From positions 23,876,568 to 23,940,567 of the forward strand of contig OZ005617.1 in NCBI GenBank assembly GCA_963930655.1: a stretch of DNA of 64,000 bases. The letters are read 5' to 3'. The translations under genes were made by a program, and so were the position numbers. The notes beneath the pieces are model-generated. The model worked only from the letters and a program-made list of their open reading frames with translations. It was not told the origin of the DNA and did no database searches. This DNA comes from Myrica gale. Its lineage: Eukaryota; Streptophyta; Magnoliopsida; Fagales; Myricaceae. Below, piece by piece: positions 23,401-33,461 of the stretch; positions within the stretch are counted from its first letter, which is position 1, and every line of letters starts with the position of its first letter.

Positions 23401-24788
23401 TGTGGTACTGTTGCGCACCTGAGCAATTAACTCACAGTGTGATAAATCAATTGTAGCGCATAAAGGAAATCCTAACCGAACAAATTAAATACAGCAAATC
23501 ATCACGAACTTGAGAATAGCTGAGGTCAAGAGATATTGGAACAATAATATCTTACATTATTCCACTAACGTCAGTTAACTACGTGATAGAGCAACTGGGA
23601 AAACATTTTGCCAAGTCTATAGCAAGCATGTATTCGTTCAAAAATTGGTGCAAACAGTTGAACAGAAGGCAGTAGGATCACAAATTTAGGGAGGGAGAAC
23701 AGCAAGCTCACCTGTTCCCATGTAGCCACAGCTTCACACAGATTAAAATCAAATGACAACCCCTCTAGTTCACCCGTTTTAGGATCTCTCTGTGTCCACA
23801 CAAAATTTCAAAGGAACAAAGTTGGAGCAAAACAACACACAGTTAATCAATGGGATAACTAAAAAACCAGATACCATGAAAGGCAAATAAAAAGAGAAAG
23901 AAGTTTGTAGATATGACTCACATGTGCCTATAATTCCAGAATGTAAAGCACCAAATCTCATGAAAAATATAAGAGAAGAACCTACCCATTTGGGCACTGT
24001 GTCACCAGGGAAGTTTATGGTGACTTGGCAATGATCTTTACCACTCACAGCTAGTAAACCTAAACCATTTGCACTCTGCACGAAAAATTCAAGATCAGCA
24101 ACTACACAAAATTCACACAAGACATAACATTCCCAGACCTAGAACATGTAGCTCAGATATAGCTCATATCCACTAAACACAGGTCAATGAAGAGTACAAC
24201 CACCTAACTCGAAATTCAAACAATATTTCGTTATTTGCTTCAAGCTGCCAAAGATCCCGGCAAAATGTAACCCGTTTGCAAGTGAAGTGAAATGAAGAGC
24301 TTCTATATCTTTTTTTTTTATAAGCTTAATGAAGAGCTTCTATATCCAAAGAACGGAATGGAAAATCCAGTCACAATTCTGACGAGAAGCTAACCCTACC
24401 AGTGCAATCATTATATTTCCAGGCAGCATAATAACACAAATTTGGACGAACTAATAGTTGAAAGCAATGGCATGGATCATCATAATTCATTAAAATGCGA
24501 AATGCTCACAGAAATTAAAAAAAAAAAAAATCTCACCACACACTTCTGGAAATCGCTCTGCAAAGACTGCAAGGCTTCCAAATCTTCGTCCGTAGGACGA
24601 TGGTTGCCATCTGTAGATAGCACATTCATAACATTAGCATGGAGAAAAGTTCGTATATAAGTACAATAATACATAAAACTAGACCTAATACACTACGTAC
24701 CGAGGTTAGGGACGCTGATGACGTAGATGAGGATCGCAGCTACACCAGAAGCTAAAGCTACTAACAAGCCCAACTGCAAAAGCCTCAT
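20447..24788 (-). CDS. SIA2: Sialyltransferase-like GT29 protein (SIA2-like)
   Basis: Encodes a Golgi type II membrane protein of glycosyltransferase family 29. Plant members have sialyl motifs but an unsettled donor and acceptor. Twelve exons on the minus strand: 24701-24788, 24537-24610, 23986-24075, 23712-23789, 23318-23418, 22744-22936, 22569-22659, 22425-22489, 22049-22203, 21869-21950, 21272-21381, 20447-20633. They give 437 residues, near the ~440 I recall for Arabidopsis SIA2. Residues 3-26 are the signal anchor. Sialyl motif L is at about 175-208 ([16 protein letters not shown]), motif S at about 270-305 ([20 protein letters not shown]), and the C-terminal motif around [13 protein letters not shown]. 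All introns are GT-AG. Intron 2 contains a short poly(T) insertion at 24291-24346. Confidence 0.94.
24291..24346. repeat. Short poly(T) insertion flanked by exact 19-bp duplication
   Basis: The 19-bp sequence aatgaagagcttctatatc occurs identically at 24291-24309 and 24328-24346, separated by a T run plus ATAAGCTT. It lies in an intron of the sialyltransferase-like gene and has the structure of a retroposon footprint. Confidence 0.7.
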
Positions 24789-25469
24789 CTAATTGCTTAT
24801 TTCAGTTGCTGGTTTCGACAAACTCGAAGCAATTTATGAAGAAGTAAAAAACCCTGCGTTGAATGGGAGCGGCGCCGTCCATTTAATGGAGATTTAAAAG
24901 CATGCTTCAAAACCATATAAGATCACGTCCGTGTTCTCTAGAGTCTCATTTAACAAGAACTGGAACGGAGACAGTCCCGACTTGAATTTTCTGGATCGGA
25001 GAGGGGTGAGGACGGAGGAAGGAAGAAGGAATCTGGTGCTCCGCGGGTTCAAAATAAGAGCTGTGGTTTTCACCGTGAACTACTGAAGAAATCAGAAGGG
25101 CCATAGCCCATAAAGCTAATTGAAACGTGGCCCATAGCCATATTTGGCAAGACCAACAATCAAGCAGACTAAACTGAACCATGATTATTAAAGTAGGAAT
25201 CAGTGAAGACTCTAGCATCAAGTAACAAAGATTTAGGCAGTCCATTCTTTTGCAGAAACATTCAAAATTAACTCAATATCTCAGAGGTAATGGCTTTTCA
25301 GCAAGTAGTCAGTCCAATAAAATATTTAGCCAAGGCTAATCACCTACTAACAGCAGGTAACATTAACGTTATATAATCAACTGCCAAACTGATTTCATTG
25401 TTCCTATAATATTGTGCCTAACATAAACAAAGAATAATGGGTTTAGTAAGTTCAGCTTACCACTAAATT
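24789..25469. promoter_or_regulatory. Upstream region of the GT29 gene
   Basis: This holds the 5' leader and promoter of the minus-strand gene starting at 24788. Open frames here (for example 24946-25245, minus) show no homology I recognise. Confidence 0.4.
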
Positions 25470-25882
25470 TCTAATCCCATCTTCCCCTGCAAAGAAATTG
25501 GGCATCTGTCTAATGCATTTAATTCTTCAGAAGTAGTCTTCCTCAACATCGAAACAGCATCGATGCTGAAAACGTTGCAAAAAAATAACGCAAACACTAA
25601 CCAGCTAGTTCACGTGCACATTAATCATCAACCGTACAACAGAATCCAAAGTTCGACTGCCAAGATACGTGATATATACACACTTCGAATCAAACTGAGA
25701 GCATAAGCAAGTAAAGATGTATAACCATTTGAGCCTTTGTCACAGCTCCAACACCCGGCTTGTCCATACAAACAAGCCAGTGTTTGGTATTCCTCGCAGG
25801 AACCAACAAACTGGTTCCAATTCGTGAGCTTGATAGATCCCTCGATTCCAATGCAAACAATGAAACTACTTCCAATCAACAT
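25470..25882 (-). pseudogene. MORF/DAG-like RNA-editing factor fragment
   Basis: MORF (multiple organellar RNA editing factor, DAG family) proteins help PPR proteins edit plastid and mitochondrial transcripts. On the minus strand, about 25870-25729 encodes NTKHWLVCMDKPGVGAVTKA, matching the conserved HWLV-MDKPG start of the MORF domain, and ends at a plausible donor. About 25660-25625 encodes SNFGFCCTVDD, resembling the later YFGFGCEIDEE block, then a stop. About 25550-25480 gives TSEELNAL, like the following segment. The middle of the domain is missing, the later pieces have stops, and no organelle presequence is evident. The family call rests on remembered motifs. Confidence 0.5.
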
Positions 25883-26169
25883 ATTATCAGTTCAAAACAA
25901 ATGGAAATCATCAATAAGTAAGCAGAAGAAAGATAAAGACAAATAATCGCAAAATAGAAGTTCCAATCCCCCAAAATTTTCGGAAAACCCTAAACCCCCA
26001 ATTTACAAAATCCAGCGAAAAAATGAAAAATAAACCATGGGTTACCTGGAAATCAAGAAAGAACTTGATTTGAAAGCAAATGAGAGTCAATGCAAGGTTA
26101 AAAATGAAGATTTGAGCTGAAATAGGAAGAGAAGGGGTGAGGGGAGTGGCGGGGAGTCAAAAGGGTATT

Positions 26170-26604
26170 TAGTGTTAAATGAATTTTTTCCCATCTCGTT
26201 CGAACCATATTTTTCTCGTTCGAATGAGATTATTTGGGTGACGTAACTATTTTCGTCTCTAAAAATTTATTTAGTGACGATTTAGAAGTTTTCGTCGCTA
26301 ATACGTGTTCGAACGAGATAGTTTCGTGCGAACAATTAAATAACAATGTCTTCGAACCCAATTTTGCTTGTTTGAACAAAATTCTTTTAGCGACAAAAAT
26401 ATTTTCGTCTCTAAAGACTTATTTAGTGACGCTTTAACAATTTTCGTCACTAATACGTGTTCGAACGACAGTTTACTGGTTTGAACGAGATTGATTACTC
26501 TTTAGCGACAAACTTCTAATTTCGTCGTTGAATATGTATTTTTAGCAACGAAATTAGTTTCGCCACTAATAAGTTCGCCGCTAAAGAGTAAATATGTTGT
26601 AGTA
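26170..26604. mobile_element. Right-end remnant of a CACTA-type transposon
   Basis: The block ends TTGTAGTA at 26604, one base off the CACTA terminus TTGTAGTG. It consists of subterminal repeats: TTTAGTGACG or TTTAGCGAC alternating with TTTTCGTCGCTAA, and a palindromic TCGTTCGAAC/GTTCGAACGAGA motif recurring at about 26195, 26217, 26306, 26458 and 26480. A ~150-bp unit is repeated (about 26266 and 26416). No matching left end was found, so only the terminal part remains, or the partner end lies outside recognisable sequence. Confidence 0.6.
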
Positions 26605-27985
26605 CGTCCTCGCGTCGATCTCGTTCGTCCCTGGCCTCTTTCTTGTTCTTCTTTATGATGGCACTCGTCAAGATATCCGTCAGGCGGCTTGTACACTCGT
26701 TGTACTTAATTTGCATGCATGAACTGTACAAACACAAGCTGGTTCATATATTGAAAGAGACACCACGGAAGGAAATGACAAAGTTGAAAGAACCCGAATG
26801 GAAAGGGAAATATCAGGCTCTGATCATCAATCAACGAAATAACACTAACCAACGAAAAAAGTGATAATGAAAAGATCACTGCTTCCAAACTAATTCATGG
26901 ACCACATTATGTCTATCTCCCTGCTGAAAACAACAAATTAATCACAATCTCGCCAAGGTTACAAATAGAAATACAACTTGACTACAAACTGGTTGCTTTA
27001 TGTAATTATTTGCTAATCAAATGTCGCCAACGTATAATATAGATGTTTGGCCCATGCATTCTTGTTAAATAAATAAATAAAGTAATTTTCTAGACTTTAC
27101 CAATTGCTAATTGTTAACAAGATTTCTAAAAAAAAAAGAAGAAGAAGAAATTTAATATTGTGTGGCCACATATTGTTGGACGTGTCTGCCATGAAAATCT
27201 AACTAGGAAAAAAATTCAAGGATTTTTCCCTTATCTAAGCACGAATACTAGCATACCAATATTCCTACACACTTTGCAGAACACCCCTATCTAAGAGAAC
27301 AAGACAGGGCAACAGAGAAAGCTGGCACATGGACGTAGGGAAGCCAACATAGCCCCGCAAAGCTAAAATAAGTCTCACATCATGCATGTATGTCCCCATG
27401 ACGTGTAGGTTTTTACACCTTTGGTCTACCGTACGTCCATGACGCATTGACATTTTAGAGATCAACGAAATCAAGATTCAAGTTGAGGTGGACAAACTCC
27501 TAAAACGAGATGACAAGTTTTTTTCCTACATATGTAATGCAAAAAGTATTTAGAGTTAAAAAAATTTCCTACGTTAGGAAGTATTAGACGACTTCACGCT
27601 GTCTGAGTTTTTTTTATCAAAAATTTATCCATTATCTAAACAAAACGAAAATTCATCAACCAATTCACTAATCAAAATTAAGAACAATAAAATTCAACAA
27701 ATCACAATTGACTATGTATGAATAGACAATCCCAAAATTCAATTCAGCATAGACTTGATTGAGCAGAAATTTATAGCTTAAGTTCACAAAGTATCTTCCT
27801 GACTTTGACGTGAGCAGTCAATTGATGAACATAGCATTTAAGATGAAATCTACTTAATATACACAACATCAACACATATAAGTAAATATGCTTATAAATA
27901 AATAATCGACTTAATTTTGAGGAAAATTTAGAAGTCAGAGACTCAACTTCCTCATAAGTCATAACACATTTCTTTGCTAAAGACC
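26605..27985. other. Gene-free intergenic DNA
   Basis: I see no gene, RNA or transposon ends in this 1.4-kb stretch. Open frames on both strands are short, mutually overlapping and without recognisable motifs. It ends at the target duplication of the Pack-MULE. Confidence 0.5.
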
Positions 27986-28588
27986 ATATAATTGGGGTTC
28001 GGTTATGGTGCTGAGCGACTAAGGTGCTGAGGGTGCTGATGGACGGCTGGGATTAACTTTTCAAAATCCAAGGGCTAAAAATAACGTCACGTCAGTTAAT
28101 GAATTTTGATCCGCGTTTGACCCATTTACCACATGACCCGTTTTCCTCATAACCCTTAGACGACCCGGTTTGCAGAAAACCATTTCGACATTCTGTTTTG
28201 GCCACAACTCCAGCACCGCCCGTTTGTCACAGCTCCAGCGTCGTCCGTCGCCGCCCAACGCCGTCCGTCGCCGCCCATATCTGTCACCGTCGCCGCCCAT
28301 CTCCGTCGCTCAAAGTTTGGACGTACGTCAAAAGATTCCGATCCCTAATTGGAATTCCCTCTTCTTCGCCGCCCAGATCTGTATGGCTTCTGTTCCCTGG
28401 AATGTAAATATATTTCTGTTGATCACACAATGTCATTAGACTTTGAAGTTACGAACTTGTTTTAAATTACTTGTGCTTCTCATCTTCAAAAACGTTATAA
28501 CTTCTAAATTTCCCTTTTCCTATTGTGTATACTACTCAAGCACTCTCTTGTCAATTTTCTGAATGCTGTTGATTTCTTGGTTTTTTAG

Positions 28589-29294
28589 TCAACTTGATAA
28601 CAATCACTTTGATGGGACTACAATTCCAGCTTCGTACAGCAAAATGTTTAAGTTGCTGAAGTTGTAAGTGCATATTATCATCCTCTGTTTGTATCAAAAG
28701 AAAACACAGTGTTTGGTGCTAACCTTGAGGTGTGAGGTGGAAAGTTTTTATTTTTTTTTTGGCCAAAGGATAGTAGAAGTTTTGATGTATGAAAACTGAA
28801 ATAAAGAGGAAAAAGGTAGACAAATCAGAGTAATAGAAAATAGGAAGAATGGTGTTTCGTTGGGAAGAACAAATAGATTAGTCAAACATGAATTGAAAGG
28901 AATAGAAGAACAACTGAGATGTAGAGTTGCTTGAGCCAACTACGGTTGCATGAAGCCCTTTCATTCATCTTTTGAAACATCGGAGTCCTTGGTCAACTGA
29001 ACAAGACAGCCTTTTCTATGATTAATTTTTTCCATTTCAAATTCCGTGTGACTCTAGGTGGTTTGATCAAATTCTAAAAGCTACATTATGTCCATTAGTT
29101 AGTGTAAACCTTTCTTGTTCTTAGAAGCTTTATATGCTTGTAAGATGGCAGTCAAGAAGTATGCAAATTCACATCTGTATTCAGAGATTATAATTTCTCT
29201 TTTGGTTGGCTTTACCAGGAGCCTTAGAAACTGCAACTTGCATGGAGAAATTCCCAAATTTAGCCAAATACCAAACCTTTCTTCCCAATTTTAG
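28589..29294 (+). pseudogene. LRR receptor-kinase fragment inside the Pack-MULE
   Basis: Two exon-like pieces are separated by ~555 bp with splice consensus. The piece 28589-28663 encodes [20 protein letters not shown] followed by KLLKL. The piece 29219-29290 encodes SLRNCNLHGEIPKFSQIPNL. Together they read as consecutive repeats of a plant LRR receptor-like kinase of the LRR-VIII type, with introns at repeat boundaries as in that family. The second piece ends abruptly mid-repeat and the signal peptide, membrane span and kinase are absent. Confidence 0.72.
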
Positions 29295-30130
29295 CCAAAT
29301 TCTATTGCTTGAGAGAATGCCAATAGAATTATTCAGGAAATGGTTTAATGAAGTTACTCTCGTTTAGTTACCCAAAAGAAAAACGCTACTCTCCTTTATG
29401 GTTAAAATTTAAGACTAGTCTCTCGTGGTGACAGTTACTATGATTACCTACCCAAAATTTGGCTTCAGCAGGGAACAAAAAGAGATGGTAATTATACATA
29501 TCTCCAACTGGTCGTCGGAACTTGTAATGGTAGTAGAAGAATAAAGGTTGCCAACTGAGACCTATTTACAAGAAGGATAGGATAAAAAAAATGGAAGATT
29601 AAATTGGTTAATATTGTCAAAGAGGTGAACACTTTCTTGTCTTATGAACTAAGAACTGACAATCCTCTGCAGGTGCATCTATTGTGCATTTAAGTGAAGA
29701 AAACTGGGAAATTGTGGCTGCAAACTGATTATTATTTCCAGGAGTAGTAAACTGTGGCTACAGAATACACTTTTGATTGTCTGTGCAAGTTGGGGCATTC
29801 GTTTTGAAATGCTGTTAATTGTGTTCCACACGTGGGATGGTTTCCGTGAATTGCTTTGTTAAGTGATCACTCTCAAAATGTCATGTTGTCATTTTCTGAT
29901 GTTATCGCTCTTACCGTATTCTTCTCATTCACATTTACTGATGTTATCTCTTGAAAATGAAAGAAAAAGATAAAGGAATGTAGAGTGTACTTTATATGGG
30001 CAGGTTTGATACTCAGTAGTAGAACCTGCTTTGCTACCCTGGAATCTTATTGTTTGTGTTCCCAGATTCCCTTCAGATCACCACCTTCCCAAATTTACAT
30101 ATTGGTGTACACTTTGGAATGTATTTGCAG

Positions 30131-30344
30131 ATTTGGTGTTCCTATTGGGTACACTTTTGGTGCTGGAATGTTTAAGTTGGACTCCCTCAGAGGTGGATCT
30201 CCATATGGTGCAGGTGTATTTTCTGGTGATGGAACTAGAGAACCGAGTGAAACCGAGTTTGCTGTTGCAAAGCATCAGGGCAGATACATGGCTAGTGTAG
30301 TCAAGAGATATGTCCGATCTTCTAAACTTGTTCCTGGTCACTGA
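30131..30344 (+). pseudogene. Quinone reductase C-terminal exon in the Pack-MULE
   Basis: After an acceptor at 30130 the frame encodes FGVPIGYTFGAGMF, then GGSPYGAGVFSGDGTREPSE, then AKHQGRYMASVVKR and a stop at 30342-30344. This is the last exon of a WrbA/FQR1-type NAD(P)H:quinone oxidoreductase, including the GGSPYGAG flavin-site loop. The N-terminal flavodoxin half is not in the window. The exon is intact, so it could contribute a C-terminus if transcribed, but I see no complete gene. Confidence 0.78.
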
Positions 30345-31024
30345 CGCACCTAGAATGTTCAGAATGTTTGATTGTCCAGAATGTTTGTGTCGGTATATGG
30401 TTGTGAAAACCTTGTACTCGAATTGTGTCAATTATTCTCGTGAATAATATCATGAGAGCAGCAACTTTCCCCACTAGATTTTTTTTCCTCCTCTCTTGTT
30501 GTAGTTGAAGAAATACATTTGACGGTTTTGCAGAAAAGTGTGACCTTGAACTTTATGAGAGATCAGCTTTCACACTAAAGAAAAATCTTCGTAAATGGTG
30601 CTAATCTGATTAGTATTTTTTGCTAAGTAATGATCTGATTAGTTAGTGGCCCAAAATCAGAGCAAGCACGGGAAATAATCTGTTCATGATGCAAATTCAT
30701 TTCACGAAGATGTTCACGAAGTGCAGAACACAAAGTTAAGAGTTTTCGCATAATTTGCCCAATCATGGCAGTAAAAGGCACATGTTCTCCCAAGAAATAT
30801 GAAGGAAATAAGATACATTACAAAAGTCTTGTCCAGGTGATTCACATCAAAATAAAGAAAAACCAGATGACCCCAAACAATAACTGAAACACGTCACAAG
30901 TTACACAGCATACAAATATCTTCCAGTTGGCCTTTACATTTCGTAGCTTCATGTCCAAACATCACTCTGGGAAGACCCGCAACCAAATTTACAGCCCTTG
31001 CATCTTCAAGCAATGAACTCTGGT

Positions 31025-31173
31025 GCTTCCATAGACAACGTGGGAAGAGGGTCTGCCCTACATACCCACCAGTCATTGCTCTACGCACGTTGGATTAAAA
31101 CAACTTTGGATTGTCTCTTAAAACTGCAGCTGCGTCATGATTGAGGCAGACATTTCCTTCTAAGTCAATATTA
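31025..31173 (-). pseudogene. RUB1-conjugating E2 fragment, internally deleted
   Basis: On the minus strand the sequence reads NIDLEGNVCLN directly followed by HDAAAVLRDNPKLF, a stop, then SNVRRAMTGGYVGQTLFPRC. This is the C-terminal third of a UBC12/RCE1-type E2 that carries RUB1/NEDD8 to cullins. The stretch between the two LN-containing segments of the normal protein is missing, and TAA stands where a glutamate codon is expected. The active-site cysteine context (NVCL) is retained. It is a dead copy within the Pack-MULE. Confidence 0.72.
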
Positions 31174-31494
31174 GATTTTCTGTACACAGATGAGAGGATA
31201 TAGAAGACCATAATGTAGAAAGAAAGAGCATTAACTTCAGTTCTAGTTGAAGATTATTGTACACCCAAAGCAAGCTAGAGAAAAGTAAACGAAACAAAAG
31301 GCACTAACGTATGCAGGGTAAGAGAATAAAAAACAAAGTGACAGGAACAACTGCGTCAGCATTATCAAGACTTAACACTGACAATAAGGAATTGCTTTGT
31401 GACCACTCATTTTTTTTATACATGCAGTAAGACAAAGATCTCATTCTTCTCTCAAAGAAATATGATACATTATCCTAGACCGGAGCAGGGATAC

Positions 31495-31625
31495 CTTAAG
31501 CAATCTGAGATCACGAATAGAAAATGTCCCATCATCATTTCCAGACGCCAACATACAGCTCGCCAGTCTTCTCTTAGAATGTTGAGGCAGACATTTCCTT
31601 CTAAGTTAATATTAGGATGGTACAC
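31495..31625 (-). pseudogene. Fused E2 and WD40 exon fragments
   Basis: The minus-strand piece begins after an acceptor at 31626 and encodes VYHPNINLEGNVCLNILRED, the active-site region of a UBC12/RCE1-type E2. At about 31561-31566 it switches, in a different frame, to LASCMLASGNDDGTFSIRD followed by LRLLK and a donor at 31494, which resembles a WD repeat of GRWD1-type ribosome-biogenesis proteins. The two halves come from unrelated genes, so the junction is a rearrangement. About 34 bp of the E2 part is repeated at 31140-31173. Confidence 0.68.
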
Positions 31626-32655
31626 CTGCACTTGATTGAGAATGTGATAATATACTAATCAGCACTAACATGAAAACAAGAGGCCAATATCCATTGGCAC
31701 TGTCCCAAGCTAAATTGGCACCAGCAGATTAGTTTAAGAAAATAGTACTCATAAGATCTTAGTCGTTGATTGAGATTTCCCATGCATCAAATTAGAATTC
31801 AGTTAACTAAAGAAGATGGAGAAAATAAATCCCCAAGACTTCTATTCTGCTCTGTCAACTACTAAAAAGGTATGCATTCTTAAAAAAATATATGAAACAA
31901 TTAATGACTAATTTGTTTGCGTGCGTGGGGATATTCCAAACCAAAATATGTATCTAACAGAAGGGGATTGTTGTCTACTCAAATATTTAAAAGGGGATTA
32001 GATGGGTTAAATTCTAGAATGAAGCACCCACTACAGGTCATTCCGTTGAATCTGGGGGGACACGACAAAGAATCAACGAAATGAAAAAGCATCAAAAGAG
32101 GTAGAGAGATTGATAACTAACCAGTAACCAGCGCAGGAACAACGTTTCATGCTCTCTCGCCGTCGGAATAACTATAAGAGAGGGTGGTGGAGAAAAGGGA
32201 TACGAAGACGACAACTCGGAATTTAGGGAGAAAGAGAGAGACCACCGAAATTAGACTGCTCTCTTCCATCTCTGGTTTGCTGATCTGCGTCCTGAGTAAG
32301 TGGAGATTAATGAATTTCAACTCTTCCATCTGATTTTGCTGTGGTGCGAGCTGGGCGACGAAGGCAGTCGGAGAAAAGCGAAATCAAAACTGAAATGGGT
32401 AGTCGGGTCACAATTGAAACGGGTCGAAAGATACGGATAATCGGGTCATTTCATTTTAAATGCGGTGGCGTGTTTTGGGCCGCTGAATTTTCATCTTTAG
32501 ATCTCTACCGTTCATCAGCACCCTCAGCACTATAATCCTCAGCACCATAACCGATCCCATATAATTGTGTTTGTAAAAAAGTATCCCTTTTTTTACCAAA
32601 AAAGAAATCCACTTAGTACCTTATTTCGAGTACAATTATTTGGTTGGTATAGAAA

Positions 32656-33180
32656 TTTCCCATCTTTCAGAATCAGAAACATGAGAAACCCAAAACATCC
32701 AAATATATATCTTTCTCCTCACTTTCTAGGTTAAAAACGTAAAAATTGTACAGAAATTGCATTAAAAATTCTTGAAAGAGCACAGTTACTAATTTATTCT
32801 AACCCACAACAAAAACACATACATCAAACAAAAACATTCAAATATGACAAAATAATCAATTGTATTTAATTTAAAATAAGGACAAAACACATATATAAAA
32901 TAAAACCCAAAACATCTCAATTTCCCATCTTTCAGAATCAGAAATATGAGAAACTCAAAACATCTCAATATGTATCTTTCCCCTCACTTTCTCGGTTAAA
33001 AACGCAAAAAATGTAGAGAAACTGCATTAAAAATTCTTGAAAGAGCACAATCCTTAATTTATCCTAACCCACAATAGAAACACATACATCAAATAAAAAC
33101 ATTCAAATACGATAAAATAATCAATTATATTTAATTTAAAATAAGGACAAAACACATGTATAAAATAAAAAATATATAAA
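32656..33180. repeat. Direct tandem repeat, 265 bp x 2
   Basis: Copy 1 (32656-32920) and copy 2 (32921 to about 33180) both start tttcccatctttcagaatca and run in parallel to 'aaataaggacaaaacacat'. They differ at scattered sites. The sequence is AT-rich with no coding content and lies ~90 bp to the right of the Pack-MULE. Confidence 0.85.
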
Positions 33181-33265
33181 TGACAGAATGGAGAGGGGGA
33201 CAATTCTATCACGTGTAAAAAAAAATTGACAGAACGGAAGCCATCTGCCACTGCATGGGACGGCC

Positions 33266-33461
33266 GGTGACAACACCATACATACTACACAAAATTTTAT
33301 CTCTCTCCTAATAAAATACTCCAATATAATCTCTCTCTCTCCCATAAAAAAATATAAAAAATTACAAAAATTATAAAAAATTACCTCTCTCTTCACCTTT
33401 TCACTAAACCCAATACCAACACATATTCCCATACCCAACATTTTACAACACAAACACAACC
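33266..33461. mobile_element. MITE, inverted copy of the 2301-2515 family
   Basis: Read on the minus strand it runs GGTTGTGTTTGTGTTG ... ATTGGGTTTAGTGAAAA ... GGGAGAGAGAGAGATTATAT, collinear with 2301-2515. This establishes a dispersed family. The target duplication could not be fixed, so the left edge is approximate. Confidence 0.65.

Larger units (their letters stand above)
27995..32558. mobile_element. Pack-MULE carrying fragments of several host genes
   Basis: The element begins GGGTTCGGTTATGGTGCTGA at 27995 and ends with the near-perfect inverse at 32558. The strong terminal inverted repeat is ~55 bp, with weaker similarity further in. The 9-bp sequence ATATAATTG flanks it exactly at 27986-27994 and 32559-32567, the Mutator signature. 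There is no transposase. Instead the 4.56-kb interior contains exon pieces resembling a leucine-rich-repeat receptor kinase (+), a flavodoxin-type quinone reductase (+), a RUB1/NEDD8-conjugating E2 (-, twice) and a GRWD1-type WD40 protein (-). Intron-like sequence survives around some pieces, so genomic DNA was captured. A GC-rich minisatellite (CGTCGCCGCCCA units) lies at about 28235-28315. Confidence 0.88.

Noticed and set aside
25628..25882. 84-codon frame MLIGSSFIVCIG as an intact small protein
   Set aside because: The MORF-like similarity lies in a different frame of the same stretch and ends at a splice donor; the 84-codon frame is its shadow.
28061..28439. Open frames in the GC-rich segment near the left end of the Pack-MULE
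   Set aside because: They are produced by a CGTCGCCGCCCA-type minisatellite read in several frames and lack domain similarity.
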